Positions 52,285 through 61,485 of a stretch of DNA of 64,000 bases are shown here, piece after piece. A program made the position numbers and the translations under genes. The notes below the pieces were generated by a model. The model made no database searches. It was given only the letters and a program-made list of their open reading frames with translations, and was not told the DNA's origin. Position 1 is the stretch's first letter; each line of letters begins with the position of its first letter. This DNA comes from Streptomyces sp. A1136 (GTDB taxonomy: Bacteria; Actinomycetota; Actinomycetes; Streptomycetales; Streptomycetaceae): NCBI RefSeq assembly GCF_004795055.1, contig NZ_SSBJ01000019.1:62001-126000 (forward strand). Direction: 5' to 3'.

Positions 52285-53520
52285 TCAGCGCAGGCGGACC
52301 GGAAGGTCGAACAGGTCGTTCTGGGTCAGGATCGGCTTGTTGCGCAGTTCCTCGCGCGGGACGGCGAGCGCGAGGTCGGGGAAGCGGGCGTAGAGCGCGG
52401 GGAGCGCGACGAGCGCCTCCAGGCGGGAGAGCGCCGCGCCCGGGCAGACGTGCGGGCCGTGTCCGAAGGAGATGTGCCGGTTGGGGGTGCGGGTGACGTC
52501 GAACTCGCCGGCGTCCGGCCCGTGTTGGAGCTCGTCGCGGCCGATGGCGCCGAAGGAGACGATCAGGCCCTCGCCCTTCGGCAGGACGCGGTCACCCACC
52601 TCGATGTCCTCGGCGGCGAAGCGGATGAGGACGTGCGAGGTCGGGGTGGACCAGCGCAGGGTCTCCTCGATGACGTTCTCCCACGGCACCTCGCCCTTGA
52701 GGACGCGTGCGCGCTGCCCCGGGTGGGTCTCCAGGGCGACGACGGCGTTGACGATGAGGCTGATGGTGGTCTCGTGACCGGCCGCGACCATCAACTGGAG
52801 GGTGTTGGTGATCTCCTCGGTGCTGAGGTGGTCGCCGTTCTCCGAGGCCGCGAGCAGCGCGCTGGTCAGGTCGTCGCCCGGGTTCTCCCGCTTGGACTCC
52901 ACGATGCGGGAGAACAGCGCGGACAGGTCGGCCATCATCTGCGGGACTTCCTGCGGCAGCGTCTGCGTCGAGAAGAACTTCTCGAACAGGGCCTTCAGGC
53001 GCGGGTGTTCGGCGGTGTCCACGCCCATCAGCTCACTGATGACGTTCATCGGCAGCGGGTAGGCGAACTCCGCCTTGAGGTCCACGGTCGCACCGGCCGG
53101 CAGTTCGGCCAGCCGGTCGAGCATCCCGTCCGTCAGGGCCTCGATACCCGCGCGCAGCTTCTCCACCCGGCGGACGGTCAGGGCCTGCGCGACGAGGGTC
53201 CGCAGGCGCCGGTGCTCGTCGCCGTCGACGGTGAGCATGGAGCGGCCGGGGTTGGCGAGGCCGATCAGCGGCCAGTCCAACGGTATCTCGCCGCGCTGCC
53301 AGGCGCCCCAGACGTCGATGTCCTTCACGAGGCGGGGGTCGGTCAGCAGCGCCCGGGCCTCCGCGTGGCGTGTGACGGCGTAGACGTCGACGCCCCCGGG
53401 CAGGACGACCCGGGCGAGCGGTCCGGCGGCGCGCAGCGCGGCGCTCTCGGCGTCGAGGTCGGCGACGAAGGGGTCCAGGGTGATGGCGGCGGGTCCCGTG
53501 TGGTCGATCGGGCACGTCAT
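52285..53520 (-). CDS. Conservon cytochrome P450, CYP154-like
   Basis: 411 residues; ATG at 53520 overlaps the stop of the preceding P450 gene (ATGA). I-helix VAAGHETTISLIV, K-helix EETLRWS, heme motif FGHGPHVCPGAALSRLE. The N-terminus MTCPIDHTGPAAITLDPFV and paired position after a CYP157-type gene match the CYP154 enzymes of S. coelicolor conservons. It is the last gene of the operon. Electron partners and substrate are not encoded here. Confidence 0.9.
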   Translation of the reverse strand: MTCPIDHTGPAAITLDPFVADLDAESAALRAAGPLARVVLPGGVDVYAVTRHAEARALLTDPRLVKDIDVWGAWQRGEIPLDWPLIGLANPGRSMLTVDGDEHRRLRTLVAQALTVRRVEKLRAGIEALTDGMLDRLAELPAGATVDLKAEFAYPLPMNVISELMGVDTAEHPRLKALFEKFFSTQTLPQEVPQMMADLSALFSRIVESKRENPGDDLTSALLAASENGDHLSTEEITNTLQLMVAAGHETTISLIVNAVVALETHPGQRARVLKGEVPWENVIEETLRWSTPTSHVLIRFAAEDIEVGDRVLPKGEGLIVSFGAIGRDELQHGPDAGEFDVTRTPNRHISFGHGPHVCPGAALSRLEALVALPALYARFPDLALAVPREELRNKPILTQNDLFDLPVRLR

Positions 53521-54755
53521 CCGGAGGCTCCAAGGGCGGGGGTCGGGGTGAAGGTCACGGGCAGCGCGGAGAGGCCGCGCAGCCAAGGCGAGGGCCGCCG
53601 TGCGAGGTCGGCGGCGGGCACGGCGAGGTCGACGTCCGGGAGTCGGTCGAGGAGGACCTCGATGCCGGTCCGGGCGATGGCCTCGGCGATCTCCTGGGCG
53701 GGGAAGGGGCAGCGGTGTTCCCCGTGTCCGAAGGAGAAGAAGGCGTTGTTGCCGCCGGTCAGGGCCCCCGCGTCGGTGCGCACGTGCGGGTCGGCGTTGG
53801 CGGCGGCGAGACCGAGCAGCACGAGGTCGCCGCGGTTGATGCGCTGTCCGCCGAGGCGGGTGTCGCGGGAGGTCCAGCGGCCGGCCACGTTCTGGGTGGG
53901 CGTGTCCTCCCACAGGACCTCGTTCATCGCCTCGCCGACGCTGTGCCGGCCGCCCGCGAGGGAGGCCGCGAAGCGGTCGTCGGTGAGCATGAGGCGCAGG
54001 GTGTTGCCGATCCAGTCGGCGGTGGGCTGGTGGCCGGCGGCCAGCATCACCATCAGGTCCTGCGCCATCTCCTCGACCGTGAAGTCGCCCCGCCGGGCGA
54101 GCATCCGGGAGACGACGTCTTGGCCGGGTCGCACCAACTTGTCCGCGATCAGCGCGAACATCGATTCGGCGAGGTGCTGCTGGCCGTCGAGGGCGCCCTC
54201 CCGGCCGTTGATCATGTCGTTCATGGCGGTGACGAGGCCGGGGCCCTGTTCGTCGGAGAAGCCGTAGATCCGGGCCAGGACGCGCAGCGGCAGCAGCATC
54301 GCGTACTGGCCGACGATGTCGCACTCGCCCTTGCCGCACAGCCCGTCGATCAGCTCGTCCGCGAACCGTTCGGCGTGCCCCTTCAGTTCGAACGGGTCGA
54401 CGGCCTCCAGCGCTCCGGTGATGACCTCCGCCCGCTCGCGGTGGCGTTCGCCGACGGTGTAGAGGATGGAGGGCTGTTTGCGGCCGATCATCGGCAGGAG
54501 CGGCCAGTCGGCGGGGATGCGGTCCCACTGGTTCCACAGGTCGGAGTCCCGGGAGAAGAGCTGCGGGTCGCTGGTGACCTGGTGCAGCTCGCGGTAGCCG
54601 AGGACCAGCCAGGCCGGGACGTCGCCGTCGAGGACGACCGGGGCGACGGCGCCGTGGTCGCGCCGCATCTCCCGGTACAGCGCGAGGGGGTCGGTCTGGA
54701 ACCGCGGACCGCCGAGGTAGACGGGCTGCGGTTCGCGGTCGGCGGGGGTGGTCAC
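53517..54755 (-). CDS. Conservon cytochrome P450 lacking EXXR, CYP157-like
   Basis: 412 residues from a GTG at 54755 that overlaps the stop of cvnD (GTGA). Heme Cys in FGHGEHRCPFPAQEIAEAI. The I-helix is AAGHQPTADWIGN. The K-helix reads NEVLWEDTPTQNVAGRW, so the Arg of the otherwise universal EXXR motif is Trp. CYP157 proteins are known for this departure and sit just upstream of CYP154 in conservons. Whether such proteins are active oxidases is open. Confidence 0.9.
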   Translation of the reverse strand: MTTPADREPQPVYLGGPRFQTDPLALYREMRRDHGAVAPVVLDGDVPAWLVLGYRELHQVTSDPQLFSRDSDLWNQWDRIPADWPLLPMIGRKQPSILYTVGERHRERAEVITGALEAVDPFELKGHAERFADELIDGLCGKGECDIVGQYAMLLPLRVLARIYGFSDEQGPGLVTAMNDMINGREGALDGQQHLAESMFALIADKLVRPGQDVVSRMLARRGDFTVEEMAQDLMVMLAAGHQPTADWIGNTLRLMLTDDRFAASLAGGRHSVGEAMNEVLWEDTPTQNVAGRWTSRDTRLGGQRINRGDLVLLGLAAANADPHVRTDAGALTGGNNAFFSFGHGEHRCPFPAQEIAEAIARTGIEVLLDRLPDVDLAVPAADLARRPSPWLRGLSALPVTFTPTPALGASG

Positions 54756-55369
54756 GGGGTGGGCTCCGGGGTGTGGGACAGGGCGGCCGTCTGGAGGTGG
54801 CGAACGAGGGAGATCAGGACGTCCTTGCCGGACTCGCGCGAGCGGGCGTCGCAGAAGACGAGCGGCACCTCGGTCGGCAGGTCGAGCGCCTCGCGGACCT
54901 CTTCGGCGGTGTGGCCGGGGCCGCCGAAGTCGTTGCAGGCCACGACGAAGGGGGTGCCGTGGTGTTCGAGGCGGTCGATGGCGTACCAGGAGTCGGCGAG
55001 GCGGCGCGTGTCGACGAGGACCACCGCGCCGAGGGTGCCGGAGAACAGCCGGTCCCACAGGAACCAGAAACGTTCCTGCCCGGGGGCGCCGAAGAGGTAG
55101 AGCACATTGTGCGCGTCGAGGGTGATCCGGCCGAAGTCGAAGGCGACCGTGGTGGCGCTCTTCCCGGCGACGCCTTCCGTGTCGTCGACCCCCTCGCCCG
55201 CCTTGGTCATGGTCTCTTCGGTGTTCAGCGGCCGGATCTCGCTGACCGAACGGACCATGGTGGTCTTGCCCACCCCGAAGCCGCCCACGATGACGATCTT
55301 CAAGCCGTTGTCGGCGGTGCTGCTGAGGGCCTGCCGGGTTTCACGCCGGTCAGAGGTTGCGGAGTCCAA
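54752..55369 (-). CDS. cvnD: Conservon GTPase CvnD
   Basis: 205 residues. G1 loop GGFGVGKTTMVRSVSE near residue 26; DFGRITLDAHNVLYLFGAPG is the G3 region, and FVVACNDF gives an N-x-D-like G4. The likely start is a TTG at 55369, inside the 3' end of cvnC (20-bp overlap), giving LDSATSDRRETRQALSS. CvnD is a small Ras/Mgl-like GTPase that interacts with CvnB and CvnC beneath the membrane kinase CvnA. Confidence 0.9.
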   Translation of the reverse strand: MDSATSDRRETRQALSSTADNGLKIVIVGGFGVGKTTMVRSVSEIRPLNTEETMTKAGEGVDDTEGVAGKSATTVAFDFGRITLDAHNVLYLFGAPGQERFWFLWDRLFSGTLGAVVLVDTRRLADSWYAIDRLEHHGTPFVVACNDFGGPGHTAEEVREALDLPTEVPLVFCDARSRESGKDVLISLVRHLQTAALSHTPEPTP

Positions 55370-55703
55370 CGAGCACCTGCTCCAGGATGTCGGGGTCGGG
55401 AAGGCGGTACGCGGCACGCGGGTGCCGGGCGCTGATCCGGCCCGTACCGAGCAGGTCGGCCAGGAGGATCCGTACGATCGACACGGGCAGGCCCAGCTCG
55501 GCGGCGATCTCGACGACCGCCGTCGGGTAGTCGCACATCCGCAGGATCGCCGCGTGTTCCGACTGCATGCCCGGTACGGGGTCGCACTCCGCGACGATCA
55601 GCGTGACGAGGTCGAAGGCGTCCGAACCGGAGCTGCTGCGGCCGCCGGTGAGGGTGTAGAGCCGGTCCGGGGAATCGTCCCGGCCCGGCCTGGTCCGGCT
55701 CAA
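55350..55703 (-). CDS. cvnC: Conservon DUF742 protein CvnC
   Basis: 117 residues, TTG start at 55703 overlapping the cvnB stop (TTGA). A winged-helix-like DUF742: RLYTLTGGRSSS, AILRMCDYPTAVVEIAAELG, LPVSIVRILLADLLGTGRI and YRLPDPDILEQVLVGLRNL. The domain is found only in conservons and related systems; a link to DNA or to CvnD is suspected. Confidence 0.92.
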   Translation of the reverse strand: MSRTRPGRDDSPDRLYTLTGGRSSSGSDAFDLVTLIVAECDPVPGMQSEHAAILRMCDYPTAVVEIAAELGLPVSIVRILLADLLGTGRISARHPRAAYRLPDPDILEQVLVGLRNL

Positions 55704-56101
55704 CCCCGGGGCCTCGCGATCAAATGCTCGCTCAGCTGCTCCACCAGTTCGGACATGTTGTGGCCGACCAGGCCCGCGTCGGCGTCCTCGGCGGCGACGA
55801 GCGCCAGGTGTGCTCCCTCCCCGGCCTCCACGATGAACAGGATGCCGCCGTAGAACTCGGCCATCGCGGAGCGGACTCCCCCGGTGCCGTCACCGAACTC
55901 GATGGACGCGCCGTGGGAGAGGCTCTGGATGCCGGCGGCGATCGCGGCGAGCTGGTCGGCCTGGTCGACGGAGAGCTCGGGGGTGCGGCACAGCTTGAGG
56001 CCGTCCCGGGAGAGCACGAGCGCGTGGCGGGCGCCGGGGGTGCGTTCCAGGAGTCCTTCCAGGAGCCAGCTGAGCGTCTCGTCGGTCGTGGAGCCGGTCA
56101 T
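55700..56101 (-). CDS. cvnB: Conservon roadblock/LC7 protein CvnB
   Basis: 133 residues; ATG at 56101 overlaps the cvnA stop (ATGA). LSWLLEGLLERTPGARHALV and SRDGLKL, then SIEFGDGTGGVRSAMAEFYG, are the roadblock/LC7 fold. It works as a regulator of the CvnD GTPase, comparable to MglB for MglA. Confidence 0.93.
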   Translation of the reverse strand: MTGSTTDETLSWLLEGLLERTPGARHALVLSRDGLKLCRTPELSVDQADQLAAIAAGIQSLSHGASIEFGDGTGGVRSAMAEFYGGILFIVEAGEGAHLALVAAEDADAGLVGHNMSELVEQLSEHLIARPRG

Positions 56102-57657
56102 CGCGTGTTGCCTTCCGGGTGCGTGGTGTTCGTGGGCTGCTGGGCCGACGCGCCGCGCACGGCCTGCCGGAAGCTGCCGAAGCGGGCGGCGGACCGTGAG
56201 GCGCCGGTGGGGGCGGCCGGGGTGACGGCCGCGCGGGCGGCGACCTCGGGTCCTTCGGGGTGGGCGGCGGCCAGGGTGCGGCCGCGCCGTCGCCGGGGCA
56301 GTGCCGTGTCACCGGACCGGGGGTCCGCGTCAGCGGTGGCCGGGCCTTCGGCAGGGACCGTGGACGCGGCGCCGGGGGCGCCACCGTCCGCGGGGCGGGT
56401 TCGTCCCTTCGCGCGCCCGGCGCCACCCGCGTCGCCGCCGTCGCCGTGCGGGCGGGACCCGTGGTGCACGACCGGTTCCCCGGTCCGCTCCCCGGCGGTC
56501 GCGGCCACGAGGGCGGGCGTCGGCCCGGCTTCGGCCGGGGCACGGCTGATCAGTTCCTGCGGCAGCATCATCAGCGCGCCGGTCCCACCCCGCGCGGAGG
56601 GCCGGAACGACACGGTCAGCCCGTGTTTGCGGGCGAGCCGGCCGACGACCGCGAGCCCGAGGCGGGTTCCGGAGAGCCCGGCCAGGTCCAGGGATTCGCC
56701 CTGCACCGCCTGTTCGGCGCGGCGCAGCTGGACCTCGCTCATGACCAGGCCGCTGTCCTCGACGGTGATGCAGACCCCGGCCGGCACCTCCTCCACGTAC
56801 ACGTGGACCTCGGCGTTCGGCGGGGAGAAGTTGGCGGCGTTGTCGAGGAGTTCCGCGAGGGCGTGCATGACGCCCTCGGCGGCATGTCCCGCGACGGCGG
56901 CGTCGCTCGTGGAATGCAGCCGGACCCGCTGGTAGCCGCCGATCCGGCCCATGGCGCCGCGCAGGATCGACTCCATGACGATCGGCTTCGCCCAGCGGCG
57001 GCCCGAGCGGGCTCCGGTGAGGACTGCGATGGAGTCCGCGAGGCGGCCCGCCTGGGCGGTGCGGTGGTCGAGGTGGAGCAGGTCGCCGAGCACGTCCTCG
57101 TCGGCGTGGCGGTGTTCCATCTCGCGCAGGTCGGCCAGCATCCCGGTGGCGAGTGCCTGCATCCGGCCGGCCGCGTTGGCGGCGGCGGCCATGGCGGCCG
57201 CCCGTCCGGACTCGGCTCGCCGCAGTTCCTCGCCGAGCCGCTCGCGCTCGGCGAACCGGGCGACGGTGACGAGGTCGAGTTCGACGGTGTGGGCGTCCTT
57301 CAGGCCCTTGATCTCCGCGGCGTGCTCTCGGGTGAGGCGCGCGCTCTCGGCGGTGCGCGCGGCGGCGTCACGGGCGGCGTCGGCGGTGAGCCGGGCCAGG
57401 TGACCGTCACGCGTCGCGATGTCGGCGCGCAGTCCGGCGATCCGGCGTCGCAGCCCGCGGTTGGCGCGCGTCAGCCAGGTGACGGCGAAGGCGGCGACCG
57501 AGAGCAGCAGGACCCCGAAGACGGAGAACCAGCCGAGGGGGACGCGGACGGCCGACGGGGCCGCGGCCACCGCCGCCGTGCAGAGCACTCCGGCAGCCAC
57601 CGCGGTGACGAGCAGGGCGAGCGCGGAAGGGCGAAGGGGGGAGGGCGACGCCGTCAT
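56098..57657 (-). CDS. cvnA: Conservon sensor-kinase-like protein CvnA
   Basis: 519 residues from the ATG at 57657. Two N-terminal membrane helices (LALLVTAVAAGVLCTAAVA and GWFSVFGVLLLSVAAFAVTW), a coiled coil (about 65-170), a HATPase domain with the N box HALAELLDNAANFSPP and GTRLGLAVVGRLARKHG, and a disordered Pro/Arg-rich tail of about 130 residues. A phospho-acceptor His box is not evident, as usual for CvnA. It heads an operon of six genes, each overlapping the next. Confidence 0.92.
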   Translation of the reverse strand: MTASPSPLRPSALALLVTAVAAGVLCTAAVAAAPSAVRVPLGWFSVFGVLLLSVAAFAVTWLTRANRGLRRRIAGLRADIATRDGHLARLTADAARDAAARTAESARLTREHAAEIKGLKDAHTVELDLVTVARFAERERLGEELRRAESGRAAAMAAAANAAGRMQALATGMLADLREMEHRHADEDVLGDLLHLDHRTAQAGRLADSIAVLTGARSGRRWAKPIVMESILRGAMGRIGGYQRVRLHSTSDAAVAGHAAEGVMHALAELLDNAANFSPPNAEVHVYVEEVPAGVCITVEDSGLVMSEVQLRRAEQAVQGESLDLAGLSGTRLGLAVVGRLARKHGLTVSFRPSARGGTGALMMLPQELISRAPAEAGPTPALVAATAGERTGEPVVHHGSRPHGDGGDAGGAGRAKGRTRPADGGAPGAASTVPAEGPATADADPRSGDTALPRRRRGRTLAAAHPEGPEVAARAAVTPAAPTGASRSAARFGSFRQAVRGASAQQPTNTTHPEGNTR

Positions 57658-57920
57658 CAATCAAAGCCTCAAACCGGGGCGTAAATGGAAGAGAGGGTTC
57701 CTGTGGCAACAAGCCCTCACTATAAGAGAATTGTTGATCAGTTTGGAAAGTTCTTGGTAACTGTGACGCTGAGTAATGGCCACTTAAGGCAGTTCTCATG
57801 CGTTTTCTGCGGAATCCCCGGCCGCTACCGGACGATCATCACATTGCGGCCATGGCATCCTGTGACGTCACAACTCGCCGGGCGGGATCGGCGGACGTCC
57901 GGAAAATATGGGGAAGGTCC
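57658..57920. promoter_or_regulatory. Divergent promoter between the conservon and the ATP-grasp pair
   Basis: 263 bp, AT-rich in its first half (57710-57790). A perfect 12-bp palindrome TGTGACGTCACA lies at 57861-57872, about 50 bp before the ATP-grasp start, and is a candidate operator. No gene fits here; an ATG at 57798 is in frame with the ATP-grasp gene but has no ribosome site. Confidence 0.55.
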
Positions 57921-58820
57921 ATGAGGCTCTGCTTCCTGGTGGAGGAGCACTACCGCCACGACGGCATGCCGAACGAGGTGATCCGGCAGCTGACGGCGTG
58001 GGGCCACCAAGTGGACGTGCTGCGGCCGGGCGGCTCGCTGTTGCGCATGACGGACCTGGTGCGGACCGGGGCGCACGACGCCTGGGTGCTCAAGACGGTG
58101 TCCGGCGGCCCCGGGCTGACGCTGCTCGAGGCGGCGGCGGCGACCGGCATGACGACCGTCAACGACGCCCGGTCGATCCGAGGCGTACGGGACAAGGCAC
58201 TGGCCGCCGCCCTCGGGCGCGCCCGGGGCCTCCCGCTGCCGCCGACGTACGCCGTGGCACGCCCGGAACTGCTCGCGGAGATCCCGGCGTCCGAGTACCC
58301 CCTCGTCGTCAAGCCCTCGGACGGCAGCTCCGGCCGGGCGGTGCACCTGGTGGCCTCCCCCGACCGGCTCGCGGCGCTGCTGCCGCGGTTGGCCGGGGAG
58401 GGCATGCTCATCGCCCAGCCGTACGTGCCCAATTCGGGCACCGACATCAAGGTGTACTGCGTGGGCGGGGAACTGTTCGCCACCGAACGCTGCTCCCCCC
58501 TGCACCCGGACCGCTCCGTGCGCGAGCGCCGCGTGCCGCTCCCCGCCGAGGTCGCCGCGATCGCCGCGCAGGTGGGCGTGGTGTACGGGTTGGACCTGTA
58601 CGGCCTGGACGTGCTGCTGGGCCCCGACGGGCCGGTGGTGGTGGACGTCAACGACTTCCCGAGCTTCCGTCAGGTGCCCGAGGCGGCCTCCCGCGTGGCC
58701 CGGGCCGTGCTCGACCTGGCCCGCGGCGGTGGCGTCGGGCAGTGTCCCCCGCCGCGCCCCACCGCGCTCCACGTGTCGATCCCGGCGCAGGTCCCGGCCC
58801 GGGCGGGTGACGGCGCGTGA
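57921..58820 (+). CDS. RimK-like ATP-grasp ligase, first of a pair
   Basis: 299 residues, ATG at 57921 with GGGAAGG upstream. The N-terminal domain MRLCFLVEEHYRHDGMPNEV is followed by the ATP-grasp fold: YPLVVKPSDGSSGRAVHLV (ATP lysine and loop), LIAQPYVPNSGTDIKVYCVG and GPVVVDVNDFPSFRQVPEA (metal-binding Asp and Asn). It should activate a carboxylate as acyl phosphate and join it to an amine. The following gene overlaps by 4 bp. No precursor peptide gene is seen nearby. Confidence 0.88.
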   Translation: MRLCFLVEEHYRHDGMPNEVIRQLTAWGHQVDVLRPGGSLLRMTDLVRTGAHDAWVLKTVSGGPGLTLLEAAAATGMTTVNDARSIRGVRDKALAAALGRARGLPLPPTYAVARPELLAEIPASEYPLVVKPSDGSSGRAVHLVASPDRLAALLPRLAGEGMLIAQPYVPNSGTDIKVYCVGGELFATERCSPLHPDRSVRERRVPLPAEVAAIAAQVGVVYGLDLYGLDVLLGPDGPVVVDVNDFPSFRQVPEAASRVARAVLDLARGGGVGQCPPPRPTALHVSIPAQVPARAGDGA

Positions 58821-59647
58821 GGGTCGGCCTGATCACCGCGGACGCCGGGCATCCCCTGCTGGCGGGGGCGGCCGCCGCGCTCGGCCCGGAGCACGAGGTG
58901 GTGGTGCTGGACCCGCGGAACGCGGACGCGGAGGCGGTGGCGGCCGGCGCCCGGGCGGACGTGTACCTCCTCAAGGCCCGCGATCCCCGGGCCCTGGAGC
59001 TGGCGCGGGCGCTGGAACGACGGGGCGCGCCGGTGGTGAACACCGCGGCGGCCACGGAGCTCTGTCAGGACCGTACGGAGATGGCGGACCTGGCCCGGCG
59101 GGCCGGCCTGCCCTTCGCCGCCACCACGGCCTTCCCTTCCCTGGACCGCCTGGCCCGGCAGGCCGGCGACGGGTCGGGGCTGCCGGGGCCTGCGGGGCTG
59201 TCGGGACAGCGATGGCCCGTGGTGGTCAAGAGCCGGCGCAGCCGCAAGGGCGACCTGGTGGCACGGGTCGACGACCCGGCGCGACTGCGGGAGCTGGCGG
59301 CCGGGTGGGGCGAGGAGCCGGTGGTGGTACAGGCCTTCGCGCCCAACAACGGCTGGGACCACAAGCTGTACGCGATCGGCGACCGGGTCTTCGCGGGCCT
59401 GCGGCGCTCGGAGATGGCCCCCGAGGGCCCGGAGGACGACCGCTCCGTTACAGCCCCTCCCGCACGGTGGGCGGAGTTGACGCTCCGGGTGGGGGAGGTC
59501 TTCGCGTTGGACGTCTACGGGGTGGACATCATCGACACCGGCGACGGCGCCCCCTTGATCGTGGACGTCAACGCCTTCCCGGGCATGCGCGGCCGGCCCG
59601 GCGCCCCGGAGGCCCTGGCGGCCCTGGCCCTGCGCCGCGCCGGGTGA
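58817..59647 (+). CDS. RimK-like ATP-grasp ligase, second of a pair
   Basis: 276 residues from a GTG overlapping the previous stop (GTGA). RWPVVVKSRRSRKGDLVARV is the ATP-binding region; QAFAPNNGWDHKLYAIGDRV and PLIVDVNAFPGMRGRPGAPE the acceptor and metal regions. The pair shares architecture with its neighbour but is clearly diverged, so the two probably act in series or as a heteromer on one product. Function is unknown. Confidence 0.88.
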   Translation: MRVGLITADAGHPLLAGAAAALGPEHEVVVLDPRNADAEAVAAGARADVYLLKARDPRALELARALERRGAPVVNTAAATELCQDRTEMADLARRAGLPFAATTAFPSLDRLARQAGDGSGLPGPAGLSGQRWPVVVKSRRSRKGDLVARVDDPARLRELAAGWGEEPVVVQAFAPNNGWDHKLYAIGDRVFAGLRRSEMAPEGPEDDRSVTAPPARWAELTLRVGEVFALDVYGVDIIDTGDGAPLIVDVNAFPGMRGRPGAPEALAALALRRAG

Positions 59648-59750
59648 CGCACGGCCCGGCGCCCGGGCGCAGGGCCACCGGTCGGACATCAGGCCACCGG
59701 TCGGACACCACGCCTGCCGGGCCGCCGTCGGGGGGCTTTCCGGGGCTCAG

Positions 59751-60860
59751 CTACGCCCCGGACAGGGGTCGCCCGCTCCTCGCCTTCCGGCGCTTGGCCC
59801 CGAGGAACCCGAGGACCAGGGCGAGGGCCGCGACCGCCGCTCCCGCCACCGCGAGCAGCCAGGCGGGTACCCCGCCGACGGTCATGAGTTCGTCGTGGTA
59901 GACGGCCCGCCGGTACGGGGTGTCCTCGGCGGTGGCCCGCAGCTCGTGGTCCCCGTCGATACGGGCCGGTTCCGGGAACTCCTGCTCGATCGCCGTGAGG
60001 AACACCGGTCGGTCACCGCCGGTCAGTTCCGCCACGGAGTCGCGCGGGGTGACGGTCCCGGCGAAGGCCACCGTCGGCGGGGCCCCGCCGATCGGGGAGA
60101 CGGGCTCCATCCGGTGCTCCGCGAGGACGTAGAGCCCGAGCGACTGAGGGGTCTTGGCCATGCGGGAGAGCCGCATCGGGTAGACGAGCCGGTCGCTGTC
60201 GAAGCGGATGCGCAGCGGGTCGAGGTCTCCGCCCAGCGCCTTGGTCCGGTCCCGGGGCGCGAGGCGGACGGCGACGTACTCCCACTTCTGGTCGACGTAC
60301 GGCCTCAGTTCGGCGGACAGGCCGGCCGGCATCGTGAAGCCGTTGGCCTCCAGCCACCGCCGCAGGGCGTCGGGGTCGGTGGCCGTCAGGCGCGCGACGT
60401 CGAAGTCGCCGAGTCGTTCGCGCCCGACGACCCCCACGGGCGGGGCGCCCGCGCCGGGCATCGCGGCGCCCACCCCGTCACCGGAACCCGAGGAGAACGG
60501 CCAGTCGTGCTCGCGCGGCCAGAAGTAGCCGCGCGTCCTGCGCTCGGGCACGGTGAGCCGACCGAGGTCGGTGAACAGCTCCGCCTTGCCCAGCTCGACC
60601 GTGGCGCGGCCGGGCACCGGCATGATCCAGGCGGCCTTCCTGGCGTCCCCCTCGACCCTGAACCGCATCACGATCTGCTCGATCCGGCCGTCCCAGCGCA
60701 GGACCGAGGTCTCTCGCGCGACACCGATCCGGGAGAAACCGTCGGGGATCATCGCTCCGCAGCCGCAGGCGTACGCCGGGCCGACGAGGGACCCCAGCTG
60801 CGTCGCGAGCAGGGCGAACACCAAGGTCAGGACTCTTCGTCTTATCGTCGTGTTCCACAC
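59751..60860 (-). CDS. Membrane-anchored DUF2330 protein
   Basis: 369 residues. Signal peptide (RRRVLTLVFALLATQLGSLV) leads to ACGCGAMIPDG, the conserved Cys-x-Cys start of the DUF2330 mature protein. The domain continues to about 310 (AAWIMPVPGRATVELGKAEL, FVLTAIEQEFPEPA-like), then one C-terminal helix (GVPAWLLAVAGAAVAALALVL) and a basic tail. Family role is unknown; the AWxMPVP motif is diagnostic. Confidence 0.88.
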   Translation of the reverse strand: MWNTTIRRRVLTLVFALLATQLGSLVGPAYACGCGAMIPDGFSRIGVARETSVLRWDGRIEQIVMRFRVEGDARKAAWIMPVPGRATVELGKAELFTDLGRLTVPERRTRGYFWPREHDWPFSSGSGDGVGAAMPGAGAPPVGVVGRERLGDFDVARLTATDPDALRRWLEANGFTMPAGLSAELRPYVDQKWEYVAVRLAPRDRTKALGGDLDPLRIRFDSDRLVYPMRLSRMAKTPQSLGLYVLAEHRMEPVSPIGGAPPTVAFAGTVTPRDSVAELTGGDRPVFLTAIEQEFPEPARIDGDHELRATAEDTPYRRAVYHDELMTVGGVPAWLLAVAGAAVAALALVLGFLGAKRRKARSGRPLSGA

Positions 60861-60939
60861 GGCGTCTGGGACGAACGACCACCGGATGCGGTTCCTCGCC
60901 CTCTGGTACGGCCCCGCGCCGGGATCTCATAATTGCGCC

Positions 60940-61419
60940 ATGAGACGGACGGACAAGCCGCTGCGCAGCCCCTTGGTACCGGAGGCGGTGGAAGCCGCGA
61001 TCACGCGGCACGACTGGGAATCGATCCCGTGCGGCTGCGGGCGCTCGGCCGGGCATCTGGAGGAGATGCTGTGGGACGCGGCGGAGGGGCATCCGGCCGC
61101 GTTCCACGCCCTGGCCGGTCACGTCTTCACCGAGACCAGGCTCCAGCCCCCCGCGCCCGCCGCGTGCGGGGTGCTGATGGCCGTCTGGGCGGCGGGGCCG
61201 CCCCGGGAGACCACCCGGGAAGCCCTGCTCTGGACGCTGCTCGCGCTGCTGGGCACCGAGGACGACGGGGGTTCCCACGAGGCCGGTCTGTACGGACAGT
61301 GCGCCGCCTTCGTCCGTACGGCGCTCCCCAGCCTGCGCCGGGAGGCGGCGGCGGGACCCGGCTCGGTGACGGGCGCGTACGCGAAGGGCGTGGTGGAGAT
61401 CCTCGACCTCTGCGCGTAG
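60940..61419 (+). CDS. Hypothetical protein
   Basis: 159 residues: HDWESIPCGCGRSAGHLEEM near the N-terminus with a CGC motif, then an all-helical Ala/Leu-rich body (GVLMAVWAAGPPRETTREAL, LYGQCAAFVRTALPSLRREA). No signal peptide. I recognise no characterised family. It is divergent from the DUF2330 gene (79 bp). Confidence 0.7.
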   Translation: MRRTDKPLRSPLVPEAVEAAITRHDWESIPCGCGRSAGHLEEMLWDAAEGHPAAFHALAGHVFTETRLQPPAPAACGVLMAVWAAGPPRETTREALLWTLLALLGTEDDGGSHEAGLYGQCAAFVRTALPSLRREAAAGPGSVTGAYAKGVVEILDLCA

Positions 61420-61485
61420 GGCGTTGAAACTCCCGCCCGGCCCGCCGGCCGCCCGGCGCTGCTTTCGAAACACGCCCCGGCGCGC

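Noticed and set aside
57921..59647. A graspetide (microviridin-type) RiPP cluster, because of two tandem ATP-grasp genes.
   Set aside because: No precursor peptide, GNAT or transporter gene is found next to the pair, so the claim cannot be supported.
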